A stretch of DNA of 64,000 nucleotides from Brucella rhizosphaerae (GCF_002252475.1 NZ_NNRK01000017.1:1-64000); one strand, 5' to 3'; positions 33,766-43,610 are shown, counted from the first letter of the stretch. Numbers and translations: made by a program. The notes: generated by a model from the sequence alone, not told the origin.

Positions 33766-35400
33766 ATGTCTGTTGTAATGCCCGAATTGCGTGCTGATAC
33801 GATTATCTATAACGGCACGATCTGGTGTGGATACGAAGAGGGCACGGTTGAAGCCCTGGCAATCTGGCAAGGCAAGATACTTGCCACTGGTAACAAAGAT
33901 CAAATCTTGTCCCTCAAAGGCGACAAGACGCAATTGATCGATCTGGAGGGGCGCTTTGCTACTCCCGGACTAAACGATTCTCATCTTCATCTGATATCAG
34001 TTGGGCTTACACTCAAATGGCTTGATGCCACACCGAAGGCTGCGCCCACACTGGAAAGCCTGCTGGGTGCAATACGCGATAAGGCGGCCTCTGTTCCCCC
34101 TGGCACCTGGATCAGGGCGCGGGGCTATGATCAGACCAAACTCGATATTGGTCGTCATCCGCATAAATCAGAACTTGATGCTGTCGCTCCAAATCACCCG
34201 GTTATGTTGGTGCGAGCGTGCGGTCACGTTTCGATTTTCAATTCTAAAGCCTTTGAATTGGCTGGTATCGATGAAAAATCCCGGGTTCCGGACGGCGGTT
34301 TGATCGAACAGAAAAATGGTGTGCTGACGGGAATGGTCGCGGAAAATGCGCAAGGTGCAGTGCGTAAAGCTATCCCGAAGGCAAGCACGGAAGAGATGAT
34401 CGAAGCTATTGAGGCTGCGGGTAATCTGCTGCTTTCATATGGTATTACGAGTGTCATGGATGCGGCGGTGGGGCAGGTCGCAGGCTTTGATGAAATTCGT
34501 GCTTACAATCTTGCGAAACTTCAGAAGCGACTGCCGGTGCGGACATGGCTGGTGTTGCTGGGAGACCCCGGGTCCTCGATCGTAGAGAAATGCTACGAGG
34601 CAGGACTGGTATCCGGTGTTGGCGACGACATGCTGACTGTGGGCGCCGTCAAAATATTCCTCGACGGTTCGGCAGGTGGGCGAACTGCATGGATGAGCAA
34701 GCCTTATCTGGGTGATGATAACAACATCGGCGTACAGATATTGCCAGATGCCGAGCTGGAAGCATTAGTTCTTGATGCCCATAAGAAGGGCTATCAGCTT
34801 GCATGTCACGCAATCGGCGATGCAGCCATTGGTCAGCTCATCACAGCCTATGAAAAGGCGCTCGCAGCCCATCCTGATCCGGATCGACGCCACCGTATCG
34901 AGCATTGTGGCTTTTCCACACCAGAACAACATGAGCGAATGAAGAAGGCAGGCATTTACCCATGCCCGCAGCAGGTGTTCATCTATGATTTCGGTGACGC
35001 CTATATTTCGGTTCTTGGTGAGGAAAGAGCATTGTCGAGCTATCCGCTAAAGACGTGGAAAGACCTCGGCTTCAAACCCGCAACGGGTAGTGATGCCCCC
35101 GTCTGTCACCCAAATCCTTACCCGAACATCTATTCGATGCTGACGCGTGAAACCGGAAAAGGAACGGTCATGGATGCGCGTGAGCGTGTGTCCATTGAAG
35201 AGGCGCTTCAGGTCTATACCGAATATGGCGCTTTCTCGCAGAAGCTGGAAAACTCCAAAGGCAAACTTGTACCGGGGCAGGTGGCGGATATTGCGGTTTT
35301 TTCGGGCAATATGCTTAACGCCAAACCAGAGGAAATTCTCAACAATACGCATTGCATGCTCACCATTCGCGAAGGCGAGGTGGTGTTCGAACGCTCGTGA
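33766..35400 (+). CDS. YtcJ-type amidohydrolase
   Basis: 544 residues with the amidohydrolase barrel: the metal motif DSHLHL (His73, His75), a lysine-containing VKIFLDGSAGGR, ACHAIGDAA, RIEHCGF and the catalytic GSDAPV aspartate. YtcJ-type proteins hydrolyse N-acyl amides, formamides or similar bonds in the cytoplasm. The neighbouring oligopeptide-type importer genes suggest it processes the imported compound, for example an N-acylated amino compound. GGAGGGGAT precedes the ATG. The natural substrate is unknown. Confidence 0.85.
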   Translation: MSVVMPELRADTIIYNGTIWCGYEEGTVEALAIWQGKILATGNKDQILSLKGDKTQLIDLEGRFATPGLNDSHLHLISVGLTLKWLDATPKAAPTLESLLGAIRDKAASVPPGTWIRARGYDQTKLDIGRHPHKSELDAVAPNHPVMLVRACGHVSIFNSKAFELAGIDEKSRVPDGGLIEQKNGVLTGMVAENAQGAVRKAIPKASTEEMIEAIEAAGNLLLSYGITSVMDAAVGQVAGFDEIRAYNLAKLQKRLPVRTWLVLLGDPGSSIVEKCYEAGLVSGVGDDMLTVGAVKIFLDGSAGGRTAWMSKPYLGDDNNIGVQILPDAELEALVLDAHKKGYQLACHAIGDAAIGQLITAYEKALAAHPDPDRRHRIEHCGFSTPEQHERMKKAGIYPCPQQVFIYDFGDAYISVLGEERALSSYPLKTWKDLGFKPATGSDAPVCHPNPYPNIYSMLTRETGKGTVMDARERVSIEEALQVYTEYGAFSQKLENSKGKLVPGQVADIAVFSGNMLNAKPEEILNNTHCMLTIREGEVVFERS

Positions 35401-35482
35401 GGAGGACAGGCAGCGAAGCTTTGGCCAAGCTGCCTGAAACGTTCATTCGGATCTCAAAAATAAATCAAAAAAGGGGACGACT

Positions 35483-37078
35483 ATGAGAAAATTTGCATTG
35501 CTTGCAGCGATGTCCGTTGCATTGATGGCGGGGACCGCAGCCTACGCTGCCGACGAGCCGCGCGCGGGTGGCGTCATCAACTTTGTTGCGCCTTATGGGG
35601 ATAGCTTTTCGACGCTTGATATTCAGTCTTCGCCGGCAACACAGGACGAATTTTATGCAAAAGCCATTCATCGCACGCTCTATGATTGGGACGCCGATCA
35701 GAACAAGCCTGTTCTGGGTCTTGCGACCGATGTAAGTGTCTCGGACGATAAACTCGTCTATACTTACAAACTGCGTCAGGATGCATTTTTCCATGATGGC
35801 AAGCCGCTGACAGCAGACGATATTATCTGGAGCTATACCCGGATAATGGACCCCAAAAAGGCGTTTCCTCCGGCACGTTATATTGCTGAAATCAAGGGTG
35901 CTGAGGAGTACACGCAGGGTAAAGCCAAGGAAATTTCCGGTCTGAAGAAGATTGACGATCACACATTGGAAATTACTCTCAAGCAGCCAATTGATCCCGG
36001 CTATCAGTTCATGCGCAACAACACTGCGATCTATCCGGATGGTCAGGGTGATAGTGACGAATTCCAGCGTCATCCCATCGGTCTCGGACCGTATAAATTT
36101 GCCCAATATGTTCCGGGTTCCCGTCTGACGGTTGAAAAGTGGGACAAGTATTACGAAAAAGGCAAGCCTTACGCCGATAAGATCAATATCATGATTATGG
36201 GAGATGCATCCGCGCGCGACGTTGCGTTCCGCAACAAGGAAATTGATGTGGCGGTACTTGGGCCAGCGCAATACACTGCTTATCTCGCAGACCCGGAGCT
36301 TTCCAAAAACATGATCGAGGTCGCCGAGGTTTACACGCGCACCGTTGGCTTTAATCCGGATTTCAAGCCGTTTCAGGATAAGCGCGTCCGTCAGGCGATC
36401 AATTATGCAATTGACAGTGATCTGATCATCAAGCGTCTGGTCAAAGACAAGGCTTATCGTGCGGTTGGTTGGCTTCCAAACTCATCTCCTGCCTTTGATA
36501 AGGATGCAAAACCGTATCCATATGATCCTGAAAAGGCCAAGGCCTTGCTTGCAGAAGCCGGTTATCCTGATGGCTTCGAGTTCGAGTTGACAGCAACGCA
36601 GAATGAGAGCTGGGGGCTGACCATCGTTCAGGCCATCATTCCGATGCTGGATAAGGTCGGAATCAAGGTTAAAGCCAAGCCGGTTGAAGCTTCCGTGCTC
36701 GCTGATGTGGTTCCTGCAGGTAATTTCCAGGCCTATATGTGGTCGCTCGAAAGTGGTCCTGATGCGTTGACCGCGATGCAGTGCTTCTATTCCACAACAC
36801 CGCAATCAGCGTGTAACTACCAGAAGTTCTCCAACGCCGAATTCGACAAGATTGTTGATGAAGCCAAACTGGCTAAAACCGAAGACGAGAAGAACGAGCT
36901 TCTGAAGAAAGCCAACAATCTGTTGCAGGAACAAGCGCCGGTCTGGTTCTTCAACTACAATAAGGCTGTTATGGCACATCAGCCCTGGCTTCATGGCCTG
37001 CAGCCGAATTCCGCAGAGCTCGCGGTTCAGTCCTATGAAAAGCTTTGGGTGGACGACACGGTTCCTTCCGGTCGCTAG
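35483..37078 (+). CDS. Oligopeptide-type ABC transporter substrate-binding protein (cluster C)
   Basis: 531 residues with a signal peptide (cleavage near AYA, about residue 22) and AAGGGGACG before the ATG. Cluster C hallmarks: YDWDADQNKPVLGLATDVSV, YTYKLRQDAFFHDGKPLTADDI, LGPYKFAQYVPGS, and a C-terminal VWFFNYNKAVM. These proteins bind peptides, opines or glycosides for DppBCDF-type importers. Four importer genes follow, separated by a mosaic repeat and a hairpin that may set a higher level of this subunit. Confidence 0.9.
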   Translation: MRKFALLAAMSVALMAGTAAYAADEPRAGGVINFVAPYGDSFSTLDIQSSPATQDEFYAKAIHRTLYDWDADQNKPVLGLATDVSVSDDKLVYTYKLRQDAFFHDGKPLTADDIIWSYTRIMDPKKAFPPARYIAEIKGAEEYTQGKAKEISGLKKIDDHTLEITLKQPIDPGYQFMRNNTAIYPDGQGDSDEFQRHPIGLGPYKFAQYVPGSRLTVEKWDKYYEKGKPYADKINIMIMGDASARDVAFRNKEIDVAVLGPAQYTAYLADPELSKNMIEVAEVYTRTVGFNPDFKPFQDKRVRQAINYAIDSDLIIKRLVKDKAYRAVGWLPNSSPAFDKDAKPYPYDPEKAKALLAEAGYPDGFEFELTATQNESWGLTIVQAIIPMLDKVGIKVKAKPVEASVLADVVPAGNFQAYMWSLESGPDALTAMQCFYSTTPQSACNYQKFSNAEFDKIVDEAKLAKTEDEKNELLKKANNLLQEQAPVWFFNYNKAVMAHQPWLHGLQPNSAELAVQSYEKLWVDDTVPSGR

Positions 37079-37178
37079 AGCGCATGTCGATCTGATTGAA
37101 TCAGATCGGCGCTCTAACTGTTTGTTTTAGTGCGCATCTTTCCGAAAACCGTTTCACACTTTTCGGGATGCGCTCTAA
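37078..37178. repeat. Intergenic mosaic repeat, copy 3
   Basis: GAGCGCATGTCGATCTGATT, a dyad TCTGATTGAATCAGA, GGCGCTCTAA, then GCGCATCTTTCCGAAAACCG, and TTTTCGGGATGCGCTCTAA. It matches copy 2 part for part and copy 1 in inverted form. It begins at the stop codon of the binding-protein gene. Confidence 0.75.
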
Positions 37179-37196
37179 TCCCAGCTGATCTGGATC

Positions 37197-37220
37197 GGCC
37201 CGCTCGTTTCAGGGCGGGCC
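37197..37220 (+). other. Hairpin between the binding-protein and permease genes
   Basis: A GC-rich 7-bp stem GGCCCGC / GCGGGCC with a 10-nt loop and no T-run. Such structures often end or stabilise the message of the binding protein, allowing it to be made in excess over the membrane subunits. Confidence 0.5.
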
Positions 37221-37271
37221 ACTGATCCCCTTTGCTCCAGCGCGTTCGCGCTGATCTGAAAGGAGGACCGT

Positions 37272-38207
37272 GTGCTCTATTTTATTATCCGACGCGTTTT
37301 GCAGATGATACCGACAGTCATCGCGGTGTCACTGCTGATTTTTGTCATTTTCAGCGTCGTTCCGGGCAGCATCGCGACCAGCCTGGTTGCCAATGGCAAA
37401 GGAATGAACGACCCGAAAATGGTCGAGAAAATCACGCAGGAATTTGGTCTCGACAAGCCCGTGCATGTGCGTTTCGGCAATTATCTGGTTCAGTTGGCAC
37501 AGTTTGATCTCGGCACCTCCTATCGGTCCAGACAGCCGGTGCTTTCGCTTGTTCAGGAGCGTATGTGGCCGACACTGAAACTTGCTTTTGCCGCGATGGG
37601 TTTTGCTATTCTGATCGGTGTGCCACTTGGCTTTCTGGCAGCGCTCAAGCCGGGAAGTATTCTGGATAGTGTTACGATGATAGGTGCGGTTTCAGGCCTC
37701 TCGCTACCACAGTTCTGGCTTGGCTTGCTCGCCATGTATCTCTTTGCTCTGACACTTGGTTGGCTGCCCAGCTTTGGTTATGGAGACGGTGGTATACGCA
37801 ACATCATTCTACCCGCTCTCACATTGGGCGTTGCGCCACTCGCGTTGCTTGCGCGGACGACACGTGCAGCGGTGCTAGAAGTCATGGGTGCTGATTTTAT
37901 TCGCACGGCACGTTCAAAAGGCATGAGCAGCTTTCGCCTCGTGAAGTGGCATGTCATGCGCAATGCGCTGGTACTGATCATTACGACCATCGGCCTGCAG
38001 TTCGGGTCGATGATGGGGCAGGCGGTGGTGGTTGAGAAGTTGTTCTCCTGGCCAGGGCTCGGTTCCTTGTTGATCGACAGTGTTTCGATGCGTGACATTC
38101 CTGTCGTTCAGGGGGCAATTCTCGTGATTGTATTGTGGTTTCTCACCATCAATACAATCGTTGATATCCTCTACGCGGTCATCGATCCGCGCATAAGCCA
38201 CGAGTAA
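37272..38207 (+). CDS. Oligopeptide-type ABC transporter permease (DppB-like)
   Basis: 311 residues from GTG 37272 with AGGAGG 5 nt before. Six membrane helices; N-terminal FIIRRVLQMIPTVIAVSLLIFV and the cytoplasmic EAA loop DFIRTARSKGMSSFRLVKWH are typical of DppB. It pairs with the next permease, 4 bases downstream. Confidence 0.91.
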   Translation: MLYFIIRRVLQMIPTVIAVSLLIFVIFSVVPGSIATSLVANGKGMNDPKMVEKITQEFGLDKPVHVRFGNYLVQLAQFDLGTSYRSRQPVLSLVQERMWPTLKLAFAAMGFAILIGVPLGFLAALKPGSILDSVTMIGAVSGLSLPQFWLGLLAMYLFALTLGWLPSFGYGDGGIRNIILPALTLGVAPLALLARTTRAAVLEVMGADFIRTARSKGMSSFRLVKWHVMRNALVLIITTIGLQFGSMMGQAVVVEKLFSWPGLGSLLIDSVSMRDIPVVQGAILVIVLWFLTINTIVDILYAVIDPRISHE

Positions 38208-38211
38208 ACCC

Positions 38212-39033
38212 ATGAAACTACGTTTCAATCTCGTATTCGGCGGCCTCGTATGCGCTATCATTGTGACGGCTGCGGTGTTTGCGCCATTGCTGGCGCATTA
38301 CAATCCCATTCTTGACGCCGATTTGATGAATGCAGAACTGCCTCCGGACGCCCAGTTCTGGTTCGGCACCGATGCGCAAGGGCGCGATGTCTATTCTCGC
38401 ATCCTTTATGGCGCGCAGGTTTCGTTGACTGTGGGTGTCGTATCGCAGTGCATCAACACGGTCATCGGGCTTTGCTTTGGCATTTCGGCTGGTTATTTTG
38501 GTGGATGGTGGGATGATTTTGTCAATGGCCTCACCAATCTGATGCTGGCGATCCCATCGCTGATTTTTGCTCTGGCGATCATGGCAGTTCTGGGCCCCGG
38601 TCTGTCGAGCCTCTTGCTGGCACTTGGTTTGACGAACTGGTCCTGGACATGTCGTATTGCGCGCAGCTCAACGCTTTCACTCAAAAAGCAGGGCTATATT
38701 CAGGCCGCCAAGATGCTTGGCTATAGTGATGTTCGCATTATGATCACGCAGATATTGCCGAATATGATTGGCCCAATCCTCGTCATTGGTACGCTTGGCA
38801 TGGGTGACGCTATTCTGGCGGAAGCTGCACTTTCCTATCTTGGTCTCGGGATAAGTCCACCAGAGCCGAGTTGGGGCAACATGCTTACCGATGCGCGAGA
38901 ACTCATTGTCAGCGCGCCATGGGCAGCAATTTTTCCCGGCCTTGCCATCTTCTTTACCGTGCTTGGGCTCAATCTTTTCGGTGACGGTCTGCGAGACTGG
39001 CTCGATCCGCATATGAGGACGCGTAAGGTATGA
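38212..39033 (+). CDS. Oligopeptide-type ABC transporter permease (DppC-like)
   Basis: 273 residues; DppC features include FWFGTDAQGRDVYSRILYGA near the N-terminus, a family signature, and the EAA loop YIQAAKMLGYSDVRIMITQI. Six predicted helices. Its stop overlaps the next gene by 4 bases, so translation is coupled. Confidence 0.91.
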   Translation: MKLRFNLVFGGLVCAIIVTAAVFAPLLAHYNPILDADLMNAELPPDAQFWFGTDAQGRDVYSRILYGAQVSLTVGVVSQCINTVIGLCFGISAGYFGGWWDDFVNGLTNLMLAIPSLIFALAIMAVLGPGLSSLLLALGLTNWSWTCRIARSSTLSLKKQGYIQAAKMLGYSDVRIMITQILPNMIGPILVIGTLGMGDAILAEAALSYLGLGISPPEPSWGNMLTDARELIVSAPWAAIFPGLAIFFTVLGLNLFGDGLRDWLDPHMRTRKV

Positions 39034-40010
39034 GTGAACAAGCACTTCTTGAGGTGGAAAACCTTCGTATCGACATCGCTTCGGGTTCGGTCCGACATAA
39101 CGTGGTTGAAGATGTGTCCTTCACAATTGGCGCCGGTGAAACATTTGGTCTGGTTGGAGAGTCCGGATGTGGGAAGAGCATAACCGCGCTGTCGATGATC
39201 GGACTGTTGCGCAAACCGCTTTCGGTCACAGCAGGCGCCATACGCTTTAAAGGGCAGGATTTGCGAACCATCTCATCGCGTGACATGCGAAAGCTGCGTG
39301 GCAATCGCATAGCGATGATCTTTCAGGAGCCGATGACAGCTCTTAATCCGTTATCTCCGGTTGGCCGGCAGATTGCAGAGATGTTCGTGCTGCATCAAGC
39401 CGCTACGTGGCATGAGGCCGAGCAAAAGGCGGTGGAAGCACTCGGCAGCGTTCAGGTTCCTGCGCCTGAACAACGTGTGAAAAACTATCCGCACCAGATG
39501 TCGGGCGGTATGCGCCAGCGTGTAATGATTGCAATCGCGTTGGCCTGTAATCCTGACCTTCTGATTGCGGATGAGCCTACGACTGCGCTTGATGTAACCG
39601 TTCAGGCAGAAATCCTGCGTCTGATGCAGGAGCTTTGCACAGCACGGGGAACTTCGGTGCTTATGATAAGTCACGATCTTGGCGTCATCGCAAAAATGTG
39701 TCGTCGCGTGGGTGTCATGTATGCAGGGCACCTCGTCGAAGAAAGAGTAACGGCAGGTCTCTTTCGACATCCTGCGCATCCTTATGCCCACGGTCTGCTG
39801 GCTTCACTTCCACAACTTGGCTCGCGCCAGAAGGAAGGTCAGCGCCAATTGCAGGAAATCGAAGGTGTTGTGCCGTCAATTTCTGCGTTTCCCCAAGGGT
39901 GCAGATTTGAGCCGCGCTGTACACGCGCGACTGACATCTGCCGGGCTGAAAAGCCCGGATGGACGCCACTGCAAGATGCAGGCTCAGTGAGGTGCTTTCA
40001 TCATGAATGA
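39030..40010 (+). CDS. Oligopeptide-type ABC transporter ATPase (DppD-like)
   Basis: 326 residues with Walker [10 protein letters not shown]-loop [10 protein letters not shown], signature [15 protein letters not shown], Walker [15 protein letters not shown] and a C-terminal oligopeptide-type extension with cysteines ([14 protein letters not shown]) that in this family can hold an Fe-S cluster. It overlaps the following ATPase gene by 8 bases. Confidence 0.91.
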   Translation: MSEQALLEVENLRIDIASGSVRHNVVEDVSFTIGAGETFGLVGESGCGKSITALSMIGLLRKPLSVTAGAIRFKGQDLRTISSRDMRKLRGNRIAMIFQEPMTALNPLSPVGRQIAEMFVLHQAATWHEAEQKAVEALGSVQVPAPEQRVKNYPHQMSGGMRQRVMIAIALACNPDLLIADEPTTALDVTVQAEILRLMQELCTARGTSVLMISHDLGVIAKMCRRVGVMYAGHLVEERVTAGLFRHPAHPYAHGLLASLPQLGSRQKEGQRQLQEIEGVVPSISAFPQGCRFEPRCTRATDICRAEKPGWTPLQDAGSVRCFHHE

Positions 40011-40989
40011 TATGCGTTCGACAAAATTAGCAGAACCTCTGGTTAGCATTGATGATCTCTGTGTGTATTTTCCAATAAGTGGAGGCGTGTTCAGCCGCTC
40101 AACGCAATTGCTGCGTGCTGTCAACAATCTCAGCCTCACCCTTAATAAAGGCGAGTGCCTGTCAATTGTCGGTGAATCCGGCTGCGGTAAGTCCACGCTC
40201 GCACTCTCCATTGTTGGCTTGCAGAAGCCAACGAGCGGGCAGATTTACTTTGAAGGGAAGCCTATCACAGGCAAGGATGAGCCTTCGCGGCTAGAGCGCG
40301 CGAAAATGGCGCAAATGGTTTTTCAGGACCCTTTTGCTTCGCTTAATCCGCGTCAGACGGTTTACACGTCGCTGGCCGCGCCCCTGCGACTTCATGGGGT
40401 GAAATCACGCAGCGAAGTGGAAGGGCGGGTTGAGGAAATCCTGCGTCTGGTTGGCTTGAAACCAGAACAGGCAAAGCGTTACCCGCATGAGTTTTCCGGC
40501 GGCCAGCGCCAGCGTATCGGGATAGCGCGGGCATTGTTGCTTAATCCAAAAGTTATCGTGCTTGATGAACCCGTATCCGCGCTTGATGTTTCCATCCGCG
40601 CGCAGATCATAAACCTGCTGCTGGAACTCAAAGAGCGGTTAGGGTTGTCTTATATCATGATCAGTCATGATTTGAGTGTTGTGGAGCACATGAGTGATCG
40701 GGTGGCCGTGATGTATTTCGGGCAGATTGTGGAAAGTGGTCCATGGGACCGGATATTTTCAAACCCGACCCATCCCTATACACGCCGACTGATCTCTGCC
40801 ATTCCCGATCCGATGGCTGAATTAACGGGTACGCGTCTTATTGATGAGAGAAGCCCGCCGCAAGCGCCAGAGGGCTTCGCGTTTTATCCGGAGAGCTTTG
40901 GCACACATGATGTACATCAGTTACCTCCGCTCACGCGATTGGTCGACATCGGTGGGGGGCAGAGCGTTCGGGTTATTCAGAAAGCATAA
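40003..40989 (+). CDS. Oligopeptide-type ABC transporter ATPase (DppF-like)
   Basis: 328 residues with Walker [11 protein letters not shown]-loop FQDPFASLNPRQTV, signature FSGGQRQRIGIARAL and Walker B VIVLDEPVSALDVS. The C-terminal oligopeptide-type tail lacks the cysteines of its partner, which is usual for a second subunit. Last gene of the operon, followed at once by a terminator. Confidence 0.9.
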   Translation: MNDMRSTKLAEPLVSIDDLCVYFPISGGVFSRSTQLLRAVNNLSLTLNKGECLSIVGESGCGKSTLALSIVGLQKPTSGQIYFEGKPITGKDEPSRLERAKMAQMVFQDPFASLNPRQTVYTSLAAPLRLHGVKSRSEVEGRVEEILRLVGLKPEQAKRYPHEFSGGQRQRIGIARALLLNPKVIVLDEPVSALDVSIRAQIINLLLELKERLGLSYIMISHDLSVVEHMSDRVAVMYFGQIVESGPWDRIFSNPTHPYTRRLISAIPDPMAELTGTRLIDERSPPQAPEGFAFYPESFGTHDVHQLPPLTRLVDIGGGQSVRVIQKA

Positions 40990-41013
40990 AAGCGCTGGTG
41001 GCCAGCGCTTTTT
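40989..41013 (+). terminator. Terminator after the oligopeptide-type importer operon
   Basis: A 10-bp stem AAAGCGCTGG / CCAGCGCTTT with a 3-nt loop, followed by TT and beginning at the last base of the stop codon. Confidence 0.88.
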
Positions 41014-41076
41014 GTCAATTTTCGTGAGATGCGGGCTCTGATGCCTGTCATCTCTCATAGCTTCAATCCGCTGCGA

Positions 41077-41364
41077 TTATTTGCGCAGTTCAGCTTCGAT
41101 GTCGTCAAAAGCTTTGTCTTTGCCAATTCCAGTCAGGAAGGGCAGGCCCTTGATGACCAGCTTGGTAACTGAAGCCGAAATAGGTGTCGTCGAGACGATG
41201 AAATCCACATTGTCGGCGAGAGAAGGAACTTCCGTTGCTTTTGCCTGTTGAGCATTGAAGGTGAGGCCGCGCTTTTTCATTTCTTCGGTAACGGCTGCAT
41301 TCACTGCTGTAGATGTCGCCACCCCAGTGCCGCAAGCGAAGAGAATTGTTTTCATTTTAGCCAT
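41077..41364 (-). CDS. PTS galactitol-type EIIB component
   Basis: 95 residues from the ATG at 41364, chosen because GGAGG stands 6 nt upstream. EIIB of the lactose/galactitol type: FACGTGVATSTAV with the phosphoryl-carrying Cys11. It would take phosphate from the EIIA partner and give it to the substrate bound by EIIC. It is third in the operon EIIC-EIIA-EIIB on the minus strand. A 7-bp hairpin lies in the gap before it (41383-41403). Confidence 0.88.
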   Translation of the reverse strand: MAKMKTILFACGTGVATSTAVNAAVTEEMKKRGLTFNAQQAKATEVPSLADNVDFIVSTTPISASVTKLVIKGLPFLTGIGKDKAFDDIEAELRK

Positions 41365-41466
41365 GGTTTCCTCCAATTGGTGTTCGTGCATTTAACGCAC
41401 GAATATCGTATTTTTCTTGTCTCGAATTCAGATATAAAGACTTGCTGCCCTCTGGGCGAACAGTCT

Positions 41467-41928
41467 TTATTGTAAAGCGGCTTCGACGTCTTCAAGCGTC
41501 CGCGCTGCTTTCAATCTGTCGAGTGCATCAGCATCCTGAATGGTTGCCATGATCTGCTGCAAGGTCTCAATCTGTTTGTCCTTGTCATTGATGGCAAGCA
41601 GAAAGACATATCCGACAGGGACAGCTTCTTCCGGGTCTTCCATATTGGCAAACTGGACAGGCGATGTCAGCGTCGCAAATGCAATGCCAGCTTTAATCAC
41701 ATGCTCAGGATCGGTGTGGGGCACCGCAACGTTATCTTCGCGCTCAAGCGGCAATCCGGTCGGCATTGTCAACTCACGGCTGACGACAGCATCCGCATAG
41801 CCAGGCTTGACATAGCCCAGCTTTTCCAGCTTTCCAGCCAGTATGCGGATAATTTCTTCGTTGGTTTTCGCGTCGCTCTGAAGCTCGATCGCTTGTGGGT
41901 CGAGATAATCAATCAGACCAGCAGCCAT
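41467..41928 (-). CDS. PTS EIIA component (fructose/mannitol-type fold)
   Basis: 153 residues of the PTS_EIIA_2 family. The phosphorylated histidine is His71 in NVAVPHTDPEHV. Nitrogen-PTS EIIANtr shares this fold, but the position between EIIC and EIIB genes makes this the transport component of the galactitol-type system. CGGAGAA precedes the ATG. It accepts phosphate from HPr, probably that of the fused HPr-EI encoded at 50470-52452. Confidence 0.88.
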   Translation of the reverse strand: MAAGLIDYLDPQAIELQSDAKTNEEIIRILAGKLEKLGYVKPGYADAVVSRELTMPTGLPLEREDNVAVPHTDPEHVIKAGIAFATLTSPVQFANMEDPEEAVPVGYVFLLAINDKDKQIETLQQIMATIQDADALDRLKAARTLEDVEAALQ

Positions 41929-41950
41929 TCCATTCTCCGTTTAAAGAAAG

Positions 41951-41976
41951 GTCGCACGTCGGTCTCGACGTGCGAC
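41951..41976 (-). terminator. Intercistronic hairpin between EIIC and EIIA genes
   Basis: A perfect 11-bp stem GTCGCACGTCG / CGACGTGCGAC with a 4-nt loop; on the minus strand it is followed by CTTTCTTT. It could be a partial terminator setting a lower level for EIIA and EIIB, or protect the EIIC message. Confidence 0.6.
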
Positions 41977-42006
41977 TTGTATTTTATGCAGCGATCGTTG
42001 CCACCC

Positions 42007-43416
42007 TTAGGTAACAATCTCGTCTGCAGGTTCATCTTCAGCACCGGCTGCGCGTTCCCATGCCAGTGTATTGCGGCGATAGAGCATGAAAAGTGCCGCA
42101 ATAAAAACGGCTATCACTGCAATGCCAATAGCACCAAGCCACTGGATGGCAGAGATGATGATGTAAGGCACCCACAGGAATCCATCGACCACTGATGTAA
42201 TCTGCAAAGCGTTTTCAGGCAGTTTGAAGCCGGACGAAACCGCAGCGCTGGTAAACAGTGGAGCAAGTGCATTCGCAACATAGAAGCCAATCGCCAGTGT
42301 GATCGTTCCGACCACCACCATACGGAACACGTTTCCTTTCAGAAGCGGTGCAGTCATGGCAACGATGAACGGAATGACGGCGAGATCGGCGAACAGGATC
42401 ACGCGATTGCCCGGCAGGATGACCGACAGAATAATCGCAATCGGTACCAGGATCAGCGACGACGAGATTGCCGCCGGATGCCCGATCAGGATCGCGGAAT
42501 CGAGGCCAACCAGAAGTTCGCGGTCGCCGGTACGTTTGCGCACGAATTCCTGTGCGGCATCAGATACTGGCAGCAGGCCTTCCATGAGGATTTTGACCAT
42601 ACGCGGCAGCAATAGCATGACTGCTGCCAGTGTCATACCAGTGCCCAGAACCTTGGCAAGAACGGTGCCAAAATCACCCGCATTGTAAAATGCAATAAGA
42701 CCGAGCACGAGACCGATGATCAGGCCCATCACAACCGGCTCACCAAAAACACCAAAGCGACGTTCGATGGTTTCAGTGTTGATGTTGATCTTGTTGATGC
42801 CGGGGATGCGATCCATGATCCAGTTCAGCACAATCGCGATTGGCAGGATCTGTGCGGAAGCCAGATGCGGTACCGACACACCGGGGATCCCATAAAACTG
42901 CTGAACAGCGCGCGCTGACCAATCTGCAAATAGCAGGGACAGAGCTGCAACAAGCGCTGCAACAATAATACCGTAAGCGATGTTATCCGTTGCGGCGACA
43001 ACCAGCGAGCCGACGAAAGCAAAGTGCCAGAAGTTCCACACATCAACATTCAGCGTACGCGTCCAGCGCATAAGCAGGAGGGCGATGTTGACCAGAATGC
43101 CGACTGGAATAACCCACAGGCCCACCGATGAGCCAAAGGCAATGGCCGCAGCTGAAGGCCAGCCCACATCGACGATGTCGCGCTTTATACCTGTGTTGGT
43201 AACGATTGCCTGAGCGACTTCACCGATAGAGGTGAACATAAGGCCCAGAACCAGATTAATACCGATGAAAGCGACACCGATAGTGATCGCGGCGCGGAAG
43301 GCTTTGCCCACTTTTGCGCCAAGGACCACTGCAATAATGAAGATGACGATAGGCAACAGGACTGTTGCCCCAAGCGTATCGACTGCCGTTTTTAGTCCGC
43401 TCAGAAATGCGTCCAT
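42007..43416 (-). CDS. PTS galactitol-type EIIC permease
   Basis: 469 residues from ATG 43416, which has GGAGGAG upstream. About ten to twelve membrane helices and galactitol-family (GatC/SgcC) features: LGATVLLPIVIFIIAVVLGAK near the N-terminus, GWPSAAAIAFGSSVGLWVIP, TDNIAYGII, and the long loop with TIERRFGVFGEPVVMG. It imports a polyol or sugar while it is phosphorylated through EIIA/EIIB. First gene of its operon, divergent from the DRL operon. A full sugar-transporting PTS is unusual in Brucellaceae-like genomes. The actual substrate is not known. Confidence 0.9.
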   Translation of the reverse strand: MDAFLSGLKTAVDTLGATVLLPIVIFIIAVVLGAKVGKAFRAAITIGVAFIGINLVLGLMFTSIGEVAQAIVTNTGIKRDIVDVGWPSAAAIAFGSSVGLWVIPVGILVNIALLLMRWTRTLNVDVWNFWHFAFVGSLVVAATDNIAYGIIVAALVAALSLLFADWSARAVQQFYGIPGVSVPHLASAQILPIAIVLNWIMDRIPGINKININTETIERRFGVFGEPVVMGLIIGLVLGLIAFYNAGDFGTVLAKVLGTGMTLAAVMLLLPRMVKILMEGLLPVSDAAQEFVRKRTGDRELLVGLDSAILIGHPAAISSSLILVPIAIILSVILPGNRVILFADLAVIPFIVAMTAPLLKGNVFRMVVVGTITLAIGFYVANALAPLFTSAAVSSGFKLPENALQITSVVDGFLWVPYIIISAIQWLGAIGIAVIAVFIAALFMLYRRNTLAWERAAGAEDEPADEIVT

Positions 43417-43522
43417 TCTAATCTCCTCCCCCCGGGACACTTCAAAAGTGCACCGAGCTCACAGAACGCCATTATTAGCTCGCACGTATCGACTGTTCAA
43501 AATGTGAATTGAGCGAAACGGC

Positions 43523-43538
43523 AGAACATTTGTATTCT
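43523..43538 (-). promoter_or_regulatory. Shared operator A, galactitol-type PTS promoter
   Basis: Read on the minus strand this is AGAATACAAATGTTCT. The 10-base core ACAAATGTTC recurs in sense orientation in front of the DRL operon (43622-43631) and the glucitol PTS operon (55384-55393). AGAA/TTCT ends form a loose dyad. Confidence 0.75.
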
Positions 43539-43610
43539 ATAGCAAACTAAAGTTGAATAACAAGATGGCATTTCGAGGGGTGCCGATGTGGCAATGAATG
43601 AACACTGGTA

